Notes under the pieces: model-generated
Seen by the model: the letters and a program-made list of their open reading frames with translations, nothing else
Databases searched by the model: none
Told to the model about the DNA's origin: nothing
Made by a program: the position numbers and the translations under genes
Origin: DASZFV01 sp035549075
Lineage (GTDB): Bacteria; Myxococcota_A; Polyangia; Fen-1088
Direction: 5' to 3'
DNA length: 64,000 bases
Assembly (NCBI GenBank): GCA_035549075.1
Contig: DASZRT010000030.1
Span: 36,953-100,952, forward strand
In this document: one piece after another, positions 1 through 10,042 of the stretch
Layout: every line of letters begins with the position of its first letter
Position numbering within the stretch: position 1 is the stretch's first letter

Positions 1-66
1 GCCGGGGCGCAGCGGTTCGAAGGGCACCTTGCGCCCGAGGCGCGTGTCGTAGAGGCGAAGGGTCAT
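1..66 (-). CDS. cysS: Cysteinyl-tRNA synthetase, N-terminal fragment (runs off left edge)
   Basis: Only the first 22 codons are in the window. They read MTLRLYDTRLGRKVPFEPLR and on into PG, the usual opening of class I cysteinyl-tRNA synthetases, which charge tRNA-Cys in the cytoplasm. The ATG at 66-64 overlaps the TGA of the upstream membrane-protein gene as ATGA, so the two are probably translated from one message. The catalytic HIGH/KMSKS motifs lie outside the window. The call rests on the N-terminal signature alone; it is short but characteristic. Confidence 0.82.
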   Translation of the reverse strand, partial: MTLRLYDTRLGRKVPFEPLRPG

Positions 67-1217
67 CGACGAAGCTCTCTGAAGACGGCCGCGAGGTTGA
101 AGACGCCGAACGTCGCGACGGCCAGCGCGAGCAGCAGCGTGGAGAGGTGGTCGCGCGGGCGATCGGCCTCGATGAGCAGGTACGCGTCGGGAGGGATCTG
201 CGCCGTCGAGACGGTCTTCACGGCAGCGATCTCGGCGATGCCGAGGCGCCGCTCGGAGCCGCCGCCGGGGCGCATCGCGAGGCCGTCGTCGGTCGCCGTC
301 ACGTCGGAGAGACGCACCTTGATGGTCTCGCGCGCGTCCTGGATGCGGACCTCGCGATCCAAATCGGCCAGCGCGTCGAGCGCGGCGTCGCGCTCGTCGG
401 CGGGGAAGGTCACGACGAACGCCCAGCGCTCGACGGCCGGGGGCGGCGTCGACGACGCGGGCTTGGCGTCGGACTCGATGATCGGCTTGTCCGTCGGCGT
501 GACGACGCCGCCGCGCTTCACGATCTCGGCGCGCGCCTGGTCGGCATCGGGGAATCGCGCGCGCGGCAGGAACACGCGCACCTCGCCCGCGCGCGCGGCG
601 TCGACGAACAGCAGCTCGTCGGGCGCGATCGTCACGGGATCGCCCGCGAGGTCGCGCAGCTCGACGGCGCCGCCGCGCCTGAGGGCGTCGCGCAGATCCT
701 TGGGCGCGAAGAAGTGGCTCGCGGCGACGTGGGCCGAGAAGTACGCGCGCACGGCGTCCTCGAACGGCAGCTCGCCGAAGCGCACGAGGCGGCCCGTGAA
801 CACATCGACCTCGGCCTTGGCGCCCGGCAGCGGGCTCTCGCGGCGGTGCACGAACAGGCGGTTCCCCGTGCCCAGGATTCGGAAGAACTGGCTGAACGTC
901 CACGAGCCCTTCGTGTCGACCTCGAGGCCGCTCTCGCGGTCGGGCGCGCCGCGCACGACGACGTAGCGGTCGTCGAGGCCCGAGATCGTGAGGCGCGGCG
1001 CGAAGGTCTCGCGCGCGTCGCCGAGCTCGAGCGGCTCGCCCGACGACAGCGCGTAGCGCACGTCGGCGCGCACGTGGATGACGAGGTAGAGCGCCAGCAG
1101 CGCCGCCGCGCCCGCGAGCACGGGGTGGCGCGCGCGGGGCGAACGGATGTGCGCGAACTCGTCGACGCCGGGGGCCGCGCCGCCGCGCGCGCTCGTGCTG
1201 TCGCGGATGTCGGTCAT
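63..1217 (-). CDS. Membrane protein of unknown function with two terminal TM helices
   Basis: This is a 384-residue protein that I cannot assign to a family. A hydrophobic segment at about residues 31-50 and another at about 358-377 flank a roughly 300-residue soluble, charged domain. It is therefore probably an inner-membrane protein with a large extracytoplasmic loop and a short basic C-terminal tail (ELRR). A Pro/Ser linker sits near residues 255-265. The start at 1217 is an ATG close to the divergent lipoprotein gene at 1247. The stop overlaps the cysS start by 4 nt, giving a coupled operon. Nothing suggests an enzymatic role. Confidence 0.7.
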   Translation of the reverse strand: MTDIRDSTSARGGAAPGVDEFAHIRSPRARHPVLAGAAALLALYLVIHVRADVRYALSSGEPLELGDARETFAPRLTISGLDDRYVVVRGAPDRESGLEVDTKGSWTFSQFFRILGTGNRLFVHRRESPLPGAKAEVDVFTGRLVRFGELPFEDAVRAYFSAHVAASHFFAPKDLRDALRRGGAVELRDLAGDPVTIAPDELLFVDAARAGEVRVFLPRARFPDADQARAEIVKRGGVVTPTDKPIIESDAKPASSTPPPAVERWAFVVTFPADERDAALDALADLDREVRIQDARETIKVRLSDVTATDDGLAMRPGGGSERRLGIAEIAAVKTVSTAQIPPDAYLLIEADRPRDHLSTLLLALAVATFGVFNLAAVFRELRR

Positions 1218-1246
1218 GGGTCGCCGAAGCGGACAGGGACCTTACC

Positions 1247-1891
1247 ATGGAGAGCCGACGCGAGCGGCTTGCTCTGTCGCGCGCTTTCCGCCATTTTTGG
1301 GGCGTGCGCGCGCGGAACAACATCGTCGTCGTCGCGGTCGCGCTGGCGGCGGTCAGCATGGTCGCCTTCGCCGGGTGTCACCGGCGGCCGAAGACGCCCG
1401 AGGACGCGTACCGGAGGTTCACCGAGGCCGTGACGGCGCAAGACGGCCGCGCGCTCTTCGACGCGCTCGATCAAAAGACGCGCTGGGACTGGATGTCGAT
1501 CCAGAAGTACCACCGCGAGGCCTACGACATCGTGCTCAGCACGTTCCCCGACGGCGAGCGCGAGCGCGAGGCCAAGCGCTTCGAGGCAGGCGCGACGGCG
1601 ACGAGCGCGCGCGAGATGTTCCGCGCCCACGTCGCGGGCGGCTTGGCGGTCTACGTGCCGCTCGCCGTCGCCGACGCGCGCATCGAGACGGACCCGAGCG
1701 GCACGACGGCCGCGGCCGTGCTCGTGTCCGGCGCGCGCGTGCCGCTCGCGCGCGGCGACGACGGCTCGTGGGGCTTCGCCGGCCTCGCGAGCCAAGCCGA
1801 AGACATCAAGGTGCGCGCGTCGCACGACCTCGAGGTCGTGCGCGCGTCGGCGGCCGACTACGAGCGCGCGGCGACGCGGGCCGTGAAATGA
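1247..1891 (+). CDS. Lipoprotein, first gene of the xseA-aroE operon
   Basis: The 214-residue ORF has a hydrophobic stretch ending in the lipobox AFAGC (Cys44), so it is probably exported and lipidated. An alternative GTG at 1304 gives a more normal 24-residue signal peptide (VRARNN then IVVVAVALA) and may be the true start. After the Cys comes a mixed alpha/beta domain, starting TPEDAYRRFTEAV, that resembles small NTF2-like periplasmic folds seen in other bacteria; this fold is a guess. The stop overlaps the xseA start as ATGA, so it is translationally coupled to a DNA-repair exonuclease gene. A functional link to that enzyme is not evident. Confidence 0.7.
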   Translation: MESRRERLALSRAFRHFWGVRARNNIVVVAVALAAVSMVAFAGCHRRPKTPEDAYRRFTEAVTAQDGRALFDALDQKTRWDWMSIQKYHREAYDIVLSTFPDGEREREAKRFEAGATATSAREMFRAHVAGGLAVYVPLAVADARIETDPSGTTAAAVLVSGARVPLARGDDGSWGFAGLASQAEDIKVRASHDLEVVRASAADYERAATRAVK

Positions 1892-3387
1892 GCCCGAAGG
1901 CGAAGCCCGACGAGACCGCGCCCCAGACGCAGCTCTCGTTCGAGGCGCGCCTCGCGCCGCCGCCGCCCCCTCCGCCCGCGCCCGTGGTTCGTGCGCGCGA
2001 GAGCGTCGTGCCACTTCCCGCACCCGCGCCCGTCGCGGAGCCGGCAGCGCCTCGCGTCTACCAAGTCGCCGATCTCCTCCGCGCCGCGCGCCAGACGCTC
2101 GAGAGCCGCTTCACCGACGTGCGCGTCGAGGGCGAGATCTCCGGCTTCAAGCGCTCGGGCAACGGCCACCTCTACTTCTGCTTGAAAGACGAAGACGCCC
2201 AGCTCGACTGCGTCGTCTACTCGCGCGAAGCGACGCGCCTCAAGTTCCGCCCCGAGGAGGGCATGGCCGTGCGCTGCCGCGGCCGCCTCACGATCTACGA
2301 GGCGCGCGGCCGCTTCCAGATGACGGTCGCCGACATGGAGCCGACGGGCGCGGGCGCGCTCGCGCTGGCGTTCGAACAGCTCAAGCAGCGGCTCGGCGCC
2401 GAGGGTCTGTTCGAGGCCGGGCGCAAGCGCGCGCTGCCGTTTCTCCCGCGGCGCGTGGGCGTCGTGACGTCGTCCACGGGCGCGGTCATCCGCGACATCG
2501 TGCGCGTCGCGCACCGCCGCTACCCCGCGCGCATCCTGCTCGCGCCCACGCCCGTGCAAGGCGACGGCGCCGCGCCCGCGATCGCGGCGGCGCTGCGCCG
2601 GCTGCAGGCCGTGCCCGACGTCGACGTCATCATCGTCGCGCGCGGCGGCGGCTCGCTGGAAGATCTCTGGGCTTTCAATGACGAGATCGTCGCGCGCGCG
2701 ATCTTCGCCTGCCGCGTGCCCGTGATCTCCGCCGTGGGTCACGAGACCGACTTCACGATCGCCGACTTCGTGGCCGACCTCCGCGCGCCCACGCCGTCGG
2801 CCGCCGCCGAGCGCGCCGTGCCCGTGCTCGCCGATCTGCGCGGCGAGCTCTCCGTCCTCGCGCGTCGCGCGGGCCGCGCCGCGCGCGAGCACCTGCGCAC
2901 GCGACGCCACGCGCTCGATCTCGCGCGCCACCGCCTCGGCGATCCGCGCCGCCTGCTCGATCAACGCCGGCAGGTCCTCGACGAGCACGCGGAGCGCGCG
3001 CGACGTTCGCTCGCGCGGCGGCTCGCGGCGGCGCGCGCCAACCTGCGCGCCCTCGAGACGCGCCTGCTGCGCGCGCACCCGCACCGGCGCGTGCTCGAGC
3101 AGCGCCACGCGCTCACGGCGCTGCGGCACCGCCTCGAGACGGCCGCGCGCCGCGAGCTCGCGCGCCGCCGTCACGTCGTCGAGTCGACGCGCGCGAAGCT
3201 CGACGCGCTGTCGCCGCTCAACGTGCTCGAGCGCGGCTTCTCGCTCGCGCAGCTGCCCGACGGCCGCCTGCTCACGAACGCCGCCGACGCGCGCCCCGGC
3301 GACCTGCTGCGCGTGCGCCTCCGCCGCGGCGACGTCCACGCCACGGTCCAAGCCGAAGGCACCGAAAAGAAAAAGGGCGAGACGTGA
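1888..3387 (+). CDS. xseA: Exodeoxyribonuclease VII large subunit
   Basis: The protein has 499 residues, starting at the ATG that overlaps the preceding stop codon. The first 55 residues are a Pro/Ala-rich extension not typical of the family. An OB-fold DNA-binding region follows (VEGEISGFKRSGNGHLYF). The conserved catalytic core contains RGGGSLEDLWAFNDE and GHETDFTIADFVADLRAPTP. The C-terminal half is the long Arg-rich coiled-coil stalk that normally binds XseB. ExoVII degrades single-stranded DNA into oligonucleotides in mismatch and other repair. No xseB gene is visible nearby. The 3' end overlaps aroE (GTGA). Confidence 0.95.
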   Translation: MSPKAKPDETAPQTQLSFEARLAPPPPPPPAPVVRARESVVPLPAPAPVAEPAAPRVYQVADLLRAARQTLESRFTDVRVEGEISGFKRSGNGHLYFCLKDEDAQLDCVVYSREATRLKFRPEEGMAVRCRGRLTIYEARGRFQMTVADMEPTGAGALALAFEQLKQRLGAEGLFEAGRKRALPFLPRRVGVVTSSTGAVIRDIVRVAHRRYPARILLAPTPVQGDGAAPAIAAALRRLQAVPDVDVIIVARGGGSLEDLWAFNDEIVARAIFACRVPVISAVGHETDFTIADFVADLRAPTPSAAAERAVPVLADLRGELSVLARRAGRAAREHLRTRRHALDLARHRLGDPRRLLDQRRQVLDEHAERARRSLARRLAAARANLRALETRLLRAHPHRRVLEQRHALTALRHRLETAARRELARRRHVVESTRAKLDALSPLNVLERGFSLAQLPDGRLLTNAADARPGDLLRVRLRRGDVHATVQAEGTEKKKGET

Positions 3388-4220
3388 TCCGCGGCGCCGT
3401 GCTCGGCGCGGACGTCAGCCGCAGCCGCTCGCCCGCGATCCACACCGCCGCCTTCCGCGCCCTCGGCGTGCGCGGCACGTACGAAGCGGTGAGCGTCGAC
3501 GCCGCCTCGTTCGAGGCACGCGTCGCCGAGCTGCGCGCGCAGGGCTACCGCTATCTCAACGTCACGATCCCCCACAAGGTCGCGGCCGCCGAGCTGGCCG
3601 ACGCCCGCGGGCCCGAGGTCCGCGTCTCGGGCGCCGCGAACACGCTGCTGTTCGAGCCGGCCAAGCCCGGCCGGCGCGCCCGCGTCCGCGCCGAAAACAC
3701 CGACGGCGTCGGCCTCATCGCCGCCCTAGCCGATCTGGGGGTCACCGCGCGCGGCGCCCGGATCGTCATGGTGGGCGCGGGCGGCGCCGCCGCGGGCGCC
3801 GTCGAAGCCCTCTCGCGGGCGGGGGCGCGGATCACCGTGCTCGCCCGCCGGCCGGCCGCCGCCCGCGAGCTCGCCGCCCGCCTGCCCACCCGCCAGCGCG
3901 CCCGCGTCCAGCCCGGCCGCCTGACCCCGAAGACGCTCGCCGCCGCCCTCGGCGGCGCGACCGCCGTCGTCTCGGCCGTGCCGGCCGCGGCCTGGGACGA
4001 CGAGCTCCTCTCGGGTTTGCGCGGGCTTGCGCGCGAAACGGCCGTCCTCGAGATGGCCTACGGCGGGGTCACGCCCCTCGCCGCAGCCGTTCGCCCGCGC
4101 GCCCCCCGCTACGCCGACGGCCTCGGCATGCTCGTCCACCAGGCCGCCCGCGCGGTCGAGCTCGCCCTCGGCCGGACGCCGCCCGTCGCCCCCCTCCTGC
4201 GCGCCGCCCGCCGAGGCTGA
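3384..4220 (+). CDS. aroE: Shikimate dehydrogenase
   Basis: AroE reduces 3-dehydroshikimate to shikimate with NADPH in aromatic amino-acid and chorismate synthesis. The 278-residue length is normal. The N-terminal substrate domain carries SRSRSPAIH and IPHK, with catalytic Lys65. ENTDG supplies the paired Asp106. VGAGGAAAGAV is the NADP-binding glycine loop. The C-terminal ADGLGMLVHQ is also typical. The start is a GTG overlapping the xseA TGA by 4 nt, the third gene of a translationally coupled set. Confidence 0.96.
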   Translation: MIRGAVLGADVSRSRSPAIHTAAFRALGVRGTYEAVSVDAASFEARVAELRAQGYRYLNVTIPHKVAAAELADARGPEVRVSGAANTLLFEPAKPGRRARVRAENTDGVGLIAALADLGVTARGARIVMVGAGGAAAGAVEALSRAGARITVLARRPAAARELAARLPTRQRARVQPGRLTPKTLAAALGGATAVVSAVPAAAWDDELLSGLRGLARETAVLEMAYGGVTPLAAAVRPRAPRYADGLGMLVHQAARAVELALGRTPPVAPLLRAARRG

Positions 4221-4306
4221 CCACGCCGATTGGGGCGTCGGCCGGTTTGTCGCAGCTGATTGTTGACGTGCCGCTTCCGGGCCCCGCCGTCTCAATGAAG
4301 GTGAGA

Positions 4307-4321
4307 AAAATCGTTCAACGA
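4307..4321 (+). promoter_or_regulatory. Motif shared with the 32215 upstream region
   Basis: AAAATCGTTCAACGA lies 112 nt before the DUF4215 lipoprotein start and contains the small palindrome TCGTT-C-AACGA. A copy with one mismatch lies 41 nt before the VWA lipoprotein gene at 32270. Both genes begin with a lipobox followed by AGVK. It may be a shared operator or promoter element; this is inference only. Confidence 0.3.
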
Positions 4322-4432
4322 ACTTGGCGGCCGGGCTCGACCGATTCACACCTGTGTTACGCTTCGAACCGTGATCGATCCTGTCGATGGGCGCTTCGCC
4401 CTCCAGGTTCTTTGCAGAAAGAGATCTTAATC

Positions 4433-6457
4433 GTGCGAGCTGTCCGGATTGCCCCCGCCGGTCTCGGAACGTTCTTGATTGCTCTCTCGTTGCTGGCCCC
4501 GCTCGGTTGCGCCGGTGTGAAGACCGCCGGCGGCGACGGCGGGTCGGGCGGCGGCGCCGGCTTCGGCTTCGGCGGCGAAACCGGTGGAACCGGCGGCACG
4601 GGCGGCTCGACCGACATGCCGTTCGACGCCGGCGATCCCTTCGACACCGCCGTCACGAAGTGCGGAAACGGCGTGCGCGAGGCGGGCGAAGGCTGCGACG
4701 ACGGCAACACCGACTCGGGCGACGGCTGTTCGTCGATGTGCAAGATCGAGGATCACTACACGTGCCCCACCGAAAACAAGCCGTGCATCCACGACGTCAT
4801 CTGCGGGGACGGCCGCATCGACGGCAACGAGGCCTGCGACGACGGCAACACGCAGAGCGGTGACGGCTGCGCGATGGACTGCACGCTCGAGTGCGGCTGG
4901 GAGTGCCCGCCGGGCACGGCTTGCCGCGCGCTCAAGTGCGGCGACGGCATGAAGGCCGGCATCGAGCAGTGCGACGACGGCAACACGACCGACGGCGACG
5001 GCTGCAGCTCGACGTGCGTGCTCGAGAGCCGCCCCGTCACCGAGCCCGAGGGCTGGCTGTGCACGTCGCCGAAGATGGCGAACGGCTGCATCGGCCCCAC
5101 GACGTGCGCGAAGACGACGTGCGGGAACGGGACGATCGAAGGCTCCGAGCAGTGCGACGGAACCAAGGACGCGCAGCACCCGTGCTCGCCGCTCTGTCGC
5201 CTCGAGCCCGTGTGCCCCGACGGCGGCGGCGCGTGCGTGACGGCGTGTGGTGACGGGCTGCTGTTGCCCGCGGACATCGCGGCCGGCCAAGAGTGCGACG
5301 ACGGCAACACCGTGAGCGGCGACGGCTGCAGCTCGACCTGCAAGAAAGAGGTGGGCTTCACCTGCAACCCGGTGACGGTCAAGCCGGACAAGCTGGTGCT
5401 GCCCATCATCTTCCATGACTTCAAGGGCTGGAACGAAGGAGACACCGCGCACGATCACCCCGACTTCCAGCACTTTCCGGGCAACGGCAAGGGCTACGCG
5501 GGCATCGTCCAGCAGACACTCGGGCCGTTCGCCGTCGGCGGCGGCGTGCCCGTGCACGTCACGGGCTGCTTCCCGACGCCCGGCATGGGTTATCCGGCGC
5601 TGCTCACGGCCAATGGATGCGCATCGAGCGGCACGCCCGCGCCCGCCGGCCCCGCGTGGGATCCCGCCGTCGACTGGTTCGGCATGTGGTACGTCGACAA
5701 CCCGACTTACAACAAGACGATCGTCCAGACGCTGACGCTGCCCCCGATCGCGGGCGGCGCCTTCCAGTTCAGCAGCGACAACACGCCGCCGGGCTTCTTC
5801 ACGATCGACGGCCTGGGCTGGGGCAACGGACCCAACGCGCACAACTTCGGCTTCACGTCGGTCGTGCGCGCGTGGTTCGAGTACTCGGGCACGGCGAACC
5901 TCACGTTCTTCGGCGACGACGACGTCTGGGTGTTCATCAACAAGAAGCTGGCCGTCGACCTGGGCGGCACTCACCAGCGCTCATCGGGAAGCGTGACGCT
6001 CGACGCGACGAGCGGGCACGGCTACGTGTGCGACTTTGGCGTGCCGGGCGGCAACGCGTACCCCTCTCCTGCGTGCACGGCGACGGCGACAGGCCCAGGC
6101 GCCGGTGGTCGCGACGTCGACCTCGGCCTCAAGATCGGCAGCGTCTACGAGATCGCCGTGTTCCAAGCCGAGCGCTACACGAGCGAATCGAACTACCAGC
6201 TCACGATGAGCGGCTTCACGGGCGAAAAGAGCCAGTGCGTCGGCGCGTGCGGCGACGGCCACGTCACGCCGCCTGAAAAGTGCGACCTCGGCGCGAAGAT
6301 GAACACGGGCGCCTACGGCGGCTGCAAGGCCGACTGCACGCTCGCGCCCTACTGCGGCGACGGCGTCGTGCAGAACCCGCCCGAGCAGTGCGACGGCACG
6401 CCCGGCTGCTCGAAGACCTGCAAGACCGTCAGCATCGACAACCCCGGCGGGATCTAG
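4433..6457 (+). CDS. DUF4215 Cys-rich and fibro-slime domain surface lipoprotein
   Basis: The protein has 674 residues from a GTG at 4433, chosen because it follows an AGAAAGAGAT ribosome site and begins a normal signal peptide ending LAPLGC (Cys26). A Gly-rich stalk follows. There are then five Myxococcus-type Cys-rich repeats (CGNG/CGDG...CDDGNT..GDGCS.TC), then a fibro-slime/PA14-like domain (FHDFKGW, FGDDDVWVFINKKLAVDLGG), then two more Cys-rich repeats. Fibro-slime domains occur on exported adhesin-like proteins. This is probably an outer-surface adhesin or carbohydrate-binding protein. The stop overlaps the stop of the opposing kinase gene (shared CTAG). Confidence 0.88.
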   Translation: MRAVRIAPAGLGTFLIALSLLAPLGCAGVKTAGGDGGSGGGAGFGFGGETGGTGGTGGSTDMPFDAGDPFDTAVTKCGNGVREAGEGCDDGNTDSGDGCSSMCKIEDHYTCPTENKPCIHDVICGDGRIDGNEACDDGNTQSGDGCAMDCTLECGWECPPGTACRALKCGDGMKAGIEQCDDGNTTDGDGCSSTCVLESRPVTEPEGWLCTSPKMANGCIGPTTCAKTTCGNGTIEGSEQCDGTKDAQHPCSPLCRLEPVCPDGGGACVTACGDGLLLPADIAAGQECDDGNTVSGDGCSSTCKKEVGFTCNPVTVKPDKLVLPIIFHDFKGWNEGDTAHDHPDFQHFPGNGKGYAGIVQQTLGPFAVGGGVPVHVTGCFPTPGMGYPALLTANGCASSGTPAPAGPAWDPAVDWFGMWYVDNPTYNKTIVQTLTLPPIAGGAFQFSSDNTPPGFFTIDGLGWGNGPNAHNFGFTSVVRAWFEYSGTANLTFFGDDDVWVFINKKLAVDLGGTHQRSSGSVTLDATSGHGYVCDFGVPGGNAYPSPACTATATGPGAGGRDVDLGLKIGSVYEIAVFQAERYTSESNYQLTMSGFTGEKSQCVGACGDGHVTPPEKCDLGAKMNTGAYGGCKADCTLAPYCGDGVVQNPPEQCDGTPGCSKTCKTVSIDNPGGI

Positions 6458-7314
6458 ACGATCCCGTCGAGCAGCGCCTCGACCTGCCGCACGTAGCCGC
6501 CGCCAAACAGGTTGACGTGAACCATGAGCGGGTACAGCTGGTAGAGCGCGACGCGTGAGGCGTGGCCGTCGGCGAGCGGCCACGCCTCGGCGTAGGCGTC
6601 GAACACGCGCGCGCCGAAGCCGCCGAAGAGCCGCATCATCGCGAGATCGACCTCGCGGTGGCCGCCGTAGACGGCGGGATCGCACAGCACGGGCGCGCCG
6701 CTTTCGTCGACGAGGTGGTTGCCACTCCAAAGATCGCCGTGAAGGCGCGCTGGAGGCTCGGGCGGACCGACGAGCTCGTCGAGGGCCGTGAAGAGGCGCG
6801 CGAACCCGGCGCGCATCCGCGAGGTCGCGAGGCCCTCGTCGGCGGCGAGGCGCAGCTGCGGCTCGAGGCGGCGCTCGCGGTAGAACGCCGCCCATCCCGC
6901 GTGCGCCGCGGCCGCGTTCGGTTGCGGCAGACGGCCGATGAAGTTGTCGTGATCGAGGCCGAAGCGCGGCGCGCCGAAGCGATGCAGCGCCGCGAGCCCG
7001 CGGCCGAGCCGCTCGTCGAAGTCGCGCGCAGGAGGGCCTCCGATCACCAACGAGAGCGCGAGGAAGTCGTCGCCGACAGCGAGAACGTCGGGCACGCGCA
7101 GCGCCTTCGCCTCGGCGAGCCAGGCGAGCCCGCGCGCCTCGGCCTCGAACATCCCGCGGGGCGCGGCGTCGTTCGTCTTCACGAACACGAGACGCCCGTC
7201 GTCGAGGCTCACGGCGAAGGCGCGGTTGATGTCGCCGCCGCTCACGGCCCGCGCGCCCGTGACGCGCGCGCCGAGCGCCGTTTCGAGCGCCGTCTTCACG
7301 CCGCCCTCGATCAT
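6454..7314 (-). CDS. Fructosamine/ribulosamine 3-kinase family protein
   Basis: The 286-residue protein belongs to the fructosamine-3-kinase/aminoglycoside-phosphotransferase-like fold. The N-terminal lobe contains VSGGDINRAF and the nucleotide lysine in LVFVKTN. The catalytic loop is HGDLWSGNH, followed by DPAVYGGHREVDLAM. Bacterial members phosphorylate ribulosamines and erythrulosamines on glycated proteins, which then decay spontaneously. The ATG at 7314 was chosen because the longer reading overlaps the upstream phosphatase; the gap is then 4 nt. The neighbouring LMW phosphatase is a known partner in ribulosamine-5-phosphate removal, which supports a deglycation role. Confidence 0.9.
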   Translation of the reverse strand: MIEGGVKTALETALGARVTGARAVSGGDINRAFAVSLDDGRLVFVKTNDAAPRGMFEAEARGLAWLAEAKALRVPDVLAVGDDFLALSLVIGGPPARDFDERLGRGLAALHRFGAPRFGLDHDNFIGRLPQPNAAAAHAGWAAFYRERRLEPQLRLAADEGLATSRMRAGFARLFTALDELVGPPEPPARLHGDLWSGNHLVDESGAPVLCDPAVYGGHREVDLAMMRLFGGFGARVFDAYAEAWPLADGHASRVALYQLYPLMVHVNLFGGGYVRQVEALLDGIV

Positions 7315-7318
7315 CGCC

Positions 7319-7798
7319 TCAGATCTCGTGCGCGCGGCGCAGCTCGGCAATCAAGCCGCGGCAGGCGGCCTCGCACAGGTCGAAGACGTCCTCGAAGCCG
7401 CGCGGGCCGCCGTAGTACGGATCGGGCACCTCGGCGTCGGGCGGCGCCGCCGGATCGAACGAGCGGAACAGGCGAACCTTGGCTTTGTCGGCCGCGCTGC
7501 GCGCCATCTGCAGCAGGTCCTCGCGGTTCTTTCGATCCATCGCCAGAACGTAGTCGTAGCGCGCGAAGCTCGCGCTCGTGAACTGCTGGGCCGTGCCCTC
7601 GAGCGGGATGCCGCGCGCGGCGCCCACGGCGCGGCTGCGCGCGTCGCGCAGGCCGCCCACGTGCCAATCGCCCGTGCCGGCGCTCTCGATCGCGATCTGG
7701 CCTTCGAGCTTCGCGTCGCGCACGAGGTGGCGCATGACGGCCTCGGCCGTCGGCGATCGGCAGATGTTGCCGAGGCACACGAAGCAGACCCGAACCAC
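7319..7798 (-). CDS. Low-molecular-weight protein tyrosine phosphatase family
   Basis: The protein has 159 residues from a GTG at 7798 (VVRVCFVCLGNICRSPTAE). The active-site loop C-L-G-N-I-C-R-S supplies the nucleophile Cys and Arg, and VPDPYYGG supplies the general-acid Asp. The length matches the family's 150-160 residues. A longer reading to 7852 would overlap the upstream RNase gene. It sits 16 nt after rng and 4 nt before a fructosamine-3-kinase homologue. LMW-PTPs can act as protein-ribulosamine-5-phosphatases, so protein repair is as likely as tyrosine signalling. Confidence 0.9.
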   Translation of the reverse strand: MVRVCFVCLGNICRSPTAEAVMRHLVRDAKLEGQIAIESAGTGDWHVGGLRDARSRAVGAARGIPLEGTAQQFTSASFARYDYVLAMDRKNREDLLQMARSAADKAKVRLFRSFDPAAPPDAEVPDPYYGGPRGFEDVFDLCEAACRGLIAELRRAHEI

Positions 7799-7814
7799 GT
7801 GCGCCTCGCCCGCG

Positions 7815-9605
<1,791 letters not shown>

Positions 9606-9850
9606 GGACACGCGCTTCGGAGGGCGACAAAAATTTACGTGGCGACGGCTCGCACGCTGACGGGAATGTCAGGGTCCATCGCGAAGATGTTGTGAGGGTG
9701 ATGGGTCTCGTACCACGGAAACGCGCGCAACTCAACGACATCGGCGTGCGAGCCCTCGGTCGGCACACACCTTGCTGATGAACTGGGCCAGAAGTCTCTC
9801 GCGGCACCTCTTCCAAACTTAAGGCCGCGGGTTGCTTCCACTCCTCCCCT

Positions 9851-9872
9851 CACACCGGCTTCGGCCGGTGTG
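9851..9872. promoter_or_regulatory. Perfect hairpin with TTCG tetraloop
   Basis: CACACCGGC and GCCGGTGTG form a 9-bp perfect stem closed by TTCG. There is no T tract on either strand, so it is not a standard intrinsic terminator. It lies about 250 nt upstream of rng, within its presumed leader. Confidence 0.5.
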
Positions 9873-9985
9873 ACCTAGATCGACGCCCCGGCGCCCTACC
9901 TTTTTGCCGAGGCGTGCTCATAAAGGGTTCGCGCTCTCTCTAGCCTGACTTCTCTTCGCTTTCGCAGCCCTAGTTAGTTCTTGGC

Positions 9986-10014
9986 GACCCTCGCGGGAAT
10001 CTCCCGCGGGGGTC
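9986..10014 (-). terminator. Strong 13-bp hairpin after cdsA
   Basis: A 13-bp stem (GACCCTCGCGGGA against TCCCGCGGGGGTC, one G-T pair) closes on a 3-nt loop 29 nt after the cdsA stop. No U run follows, so it would be a weak or factor-dependent terminator, or an RNA 3'-end stabiliser. Confidence 0.45.
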
Positions 10015-10042
10015 GTGTCGTATCGGGCCTCAACGGAGCCGC

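Larger units (their letters stand above)
9606..10042. other. 437-nt gap between rng and cdsA; possible rng leader
   Basis: No convincing gene is present. Two strong hairpins lie at 9851-9872 and 9986-10014. A 72-codon minus-strand ORF (9635-9853) has protein-like composition at its C-terminal end (DPDIPVSVRAVAT), but I recognise no family and it has no clear ribosome site. I tried reading the stretch as RNase P, SRP or 6S RNA and found no diagnostic motifs. A long structured 5' leader of the RNase gene, as used for autoregulation of E. coli rne, is a reasonable alternative. Confidence 0.4.

Noticed and set aside
4427..5974. Minus-strand ORF of 515 codons opposite the DUF4215 gene
   Set aside because: Shadow of a gene with a clear lipobox and domain repeats.
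9635..9853. 72-codon minus-strand ORF before rng as a gene
   Set aside because: The C-terminal half looks protein-like, but no family, no ribosome site and the frame runs through the TTCG hairpin. Mentioned only within the gap entry.
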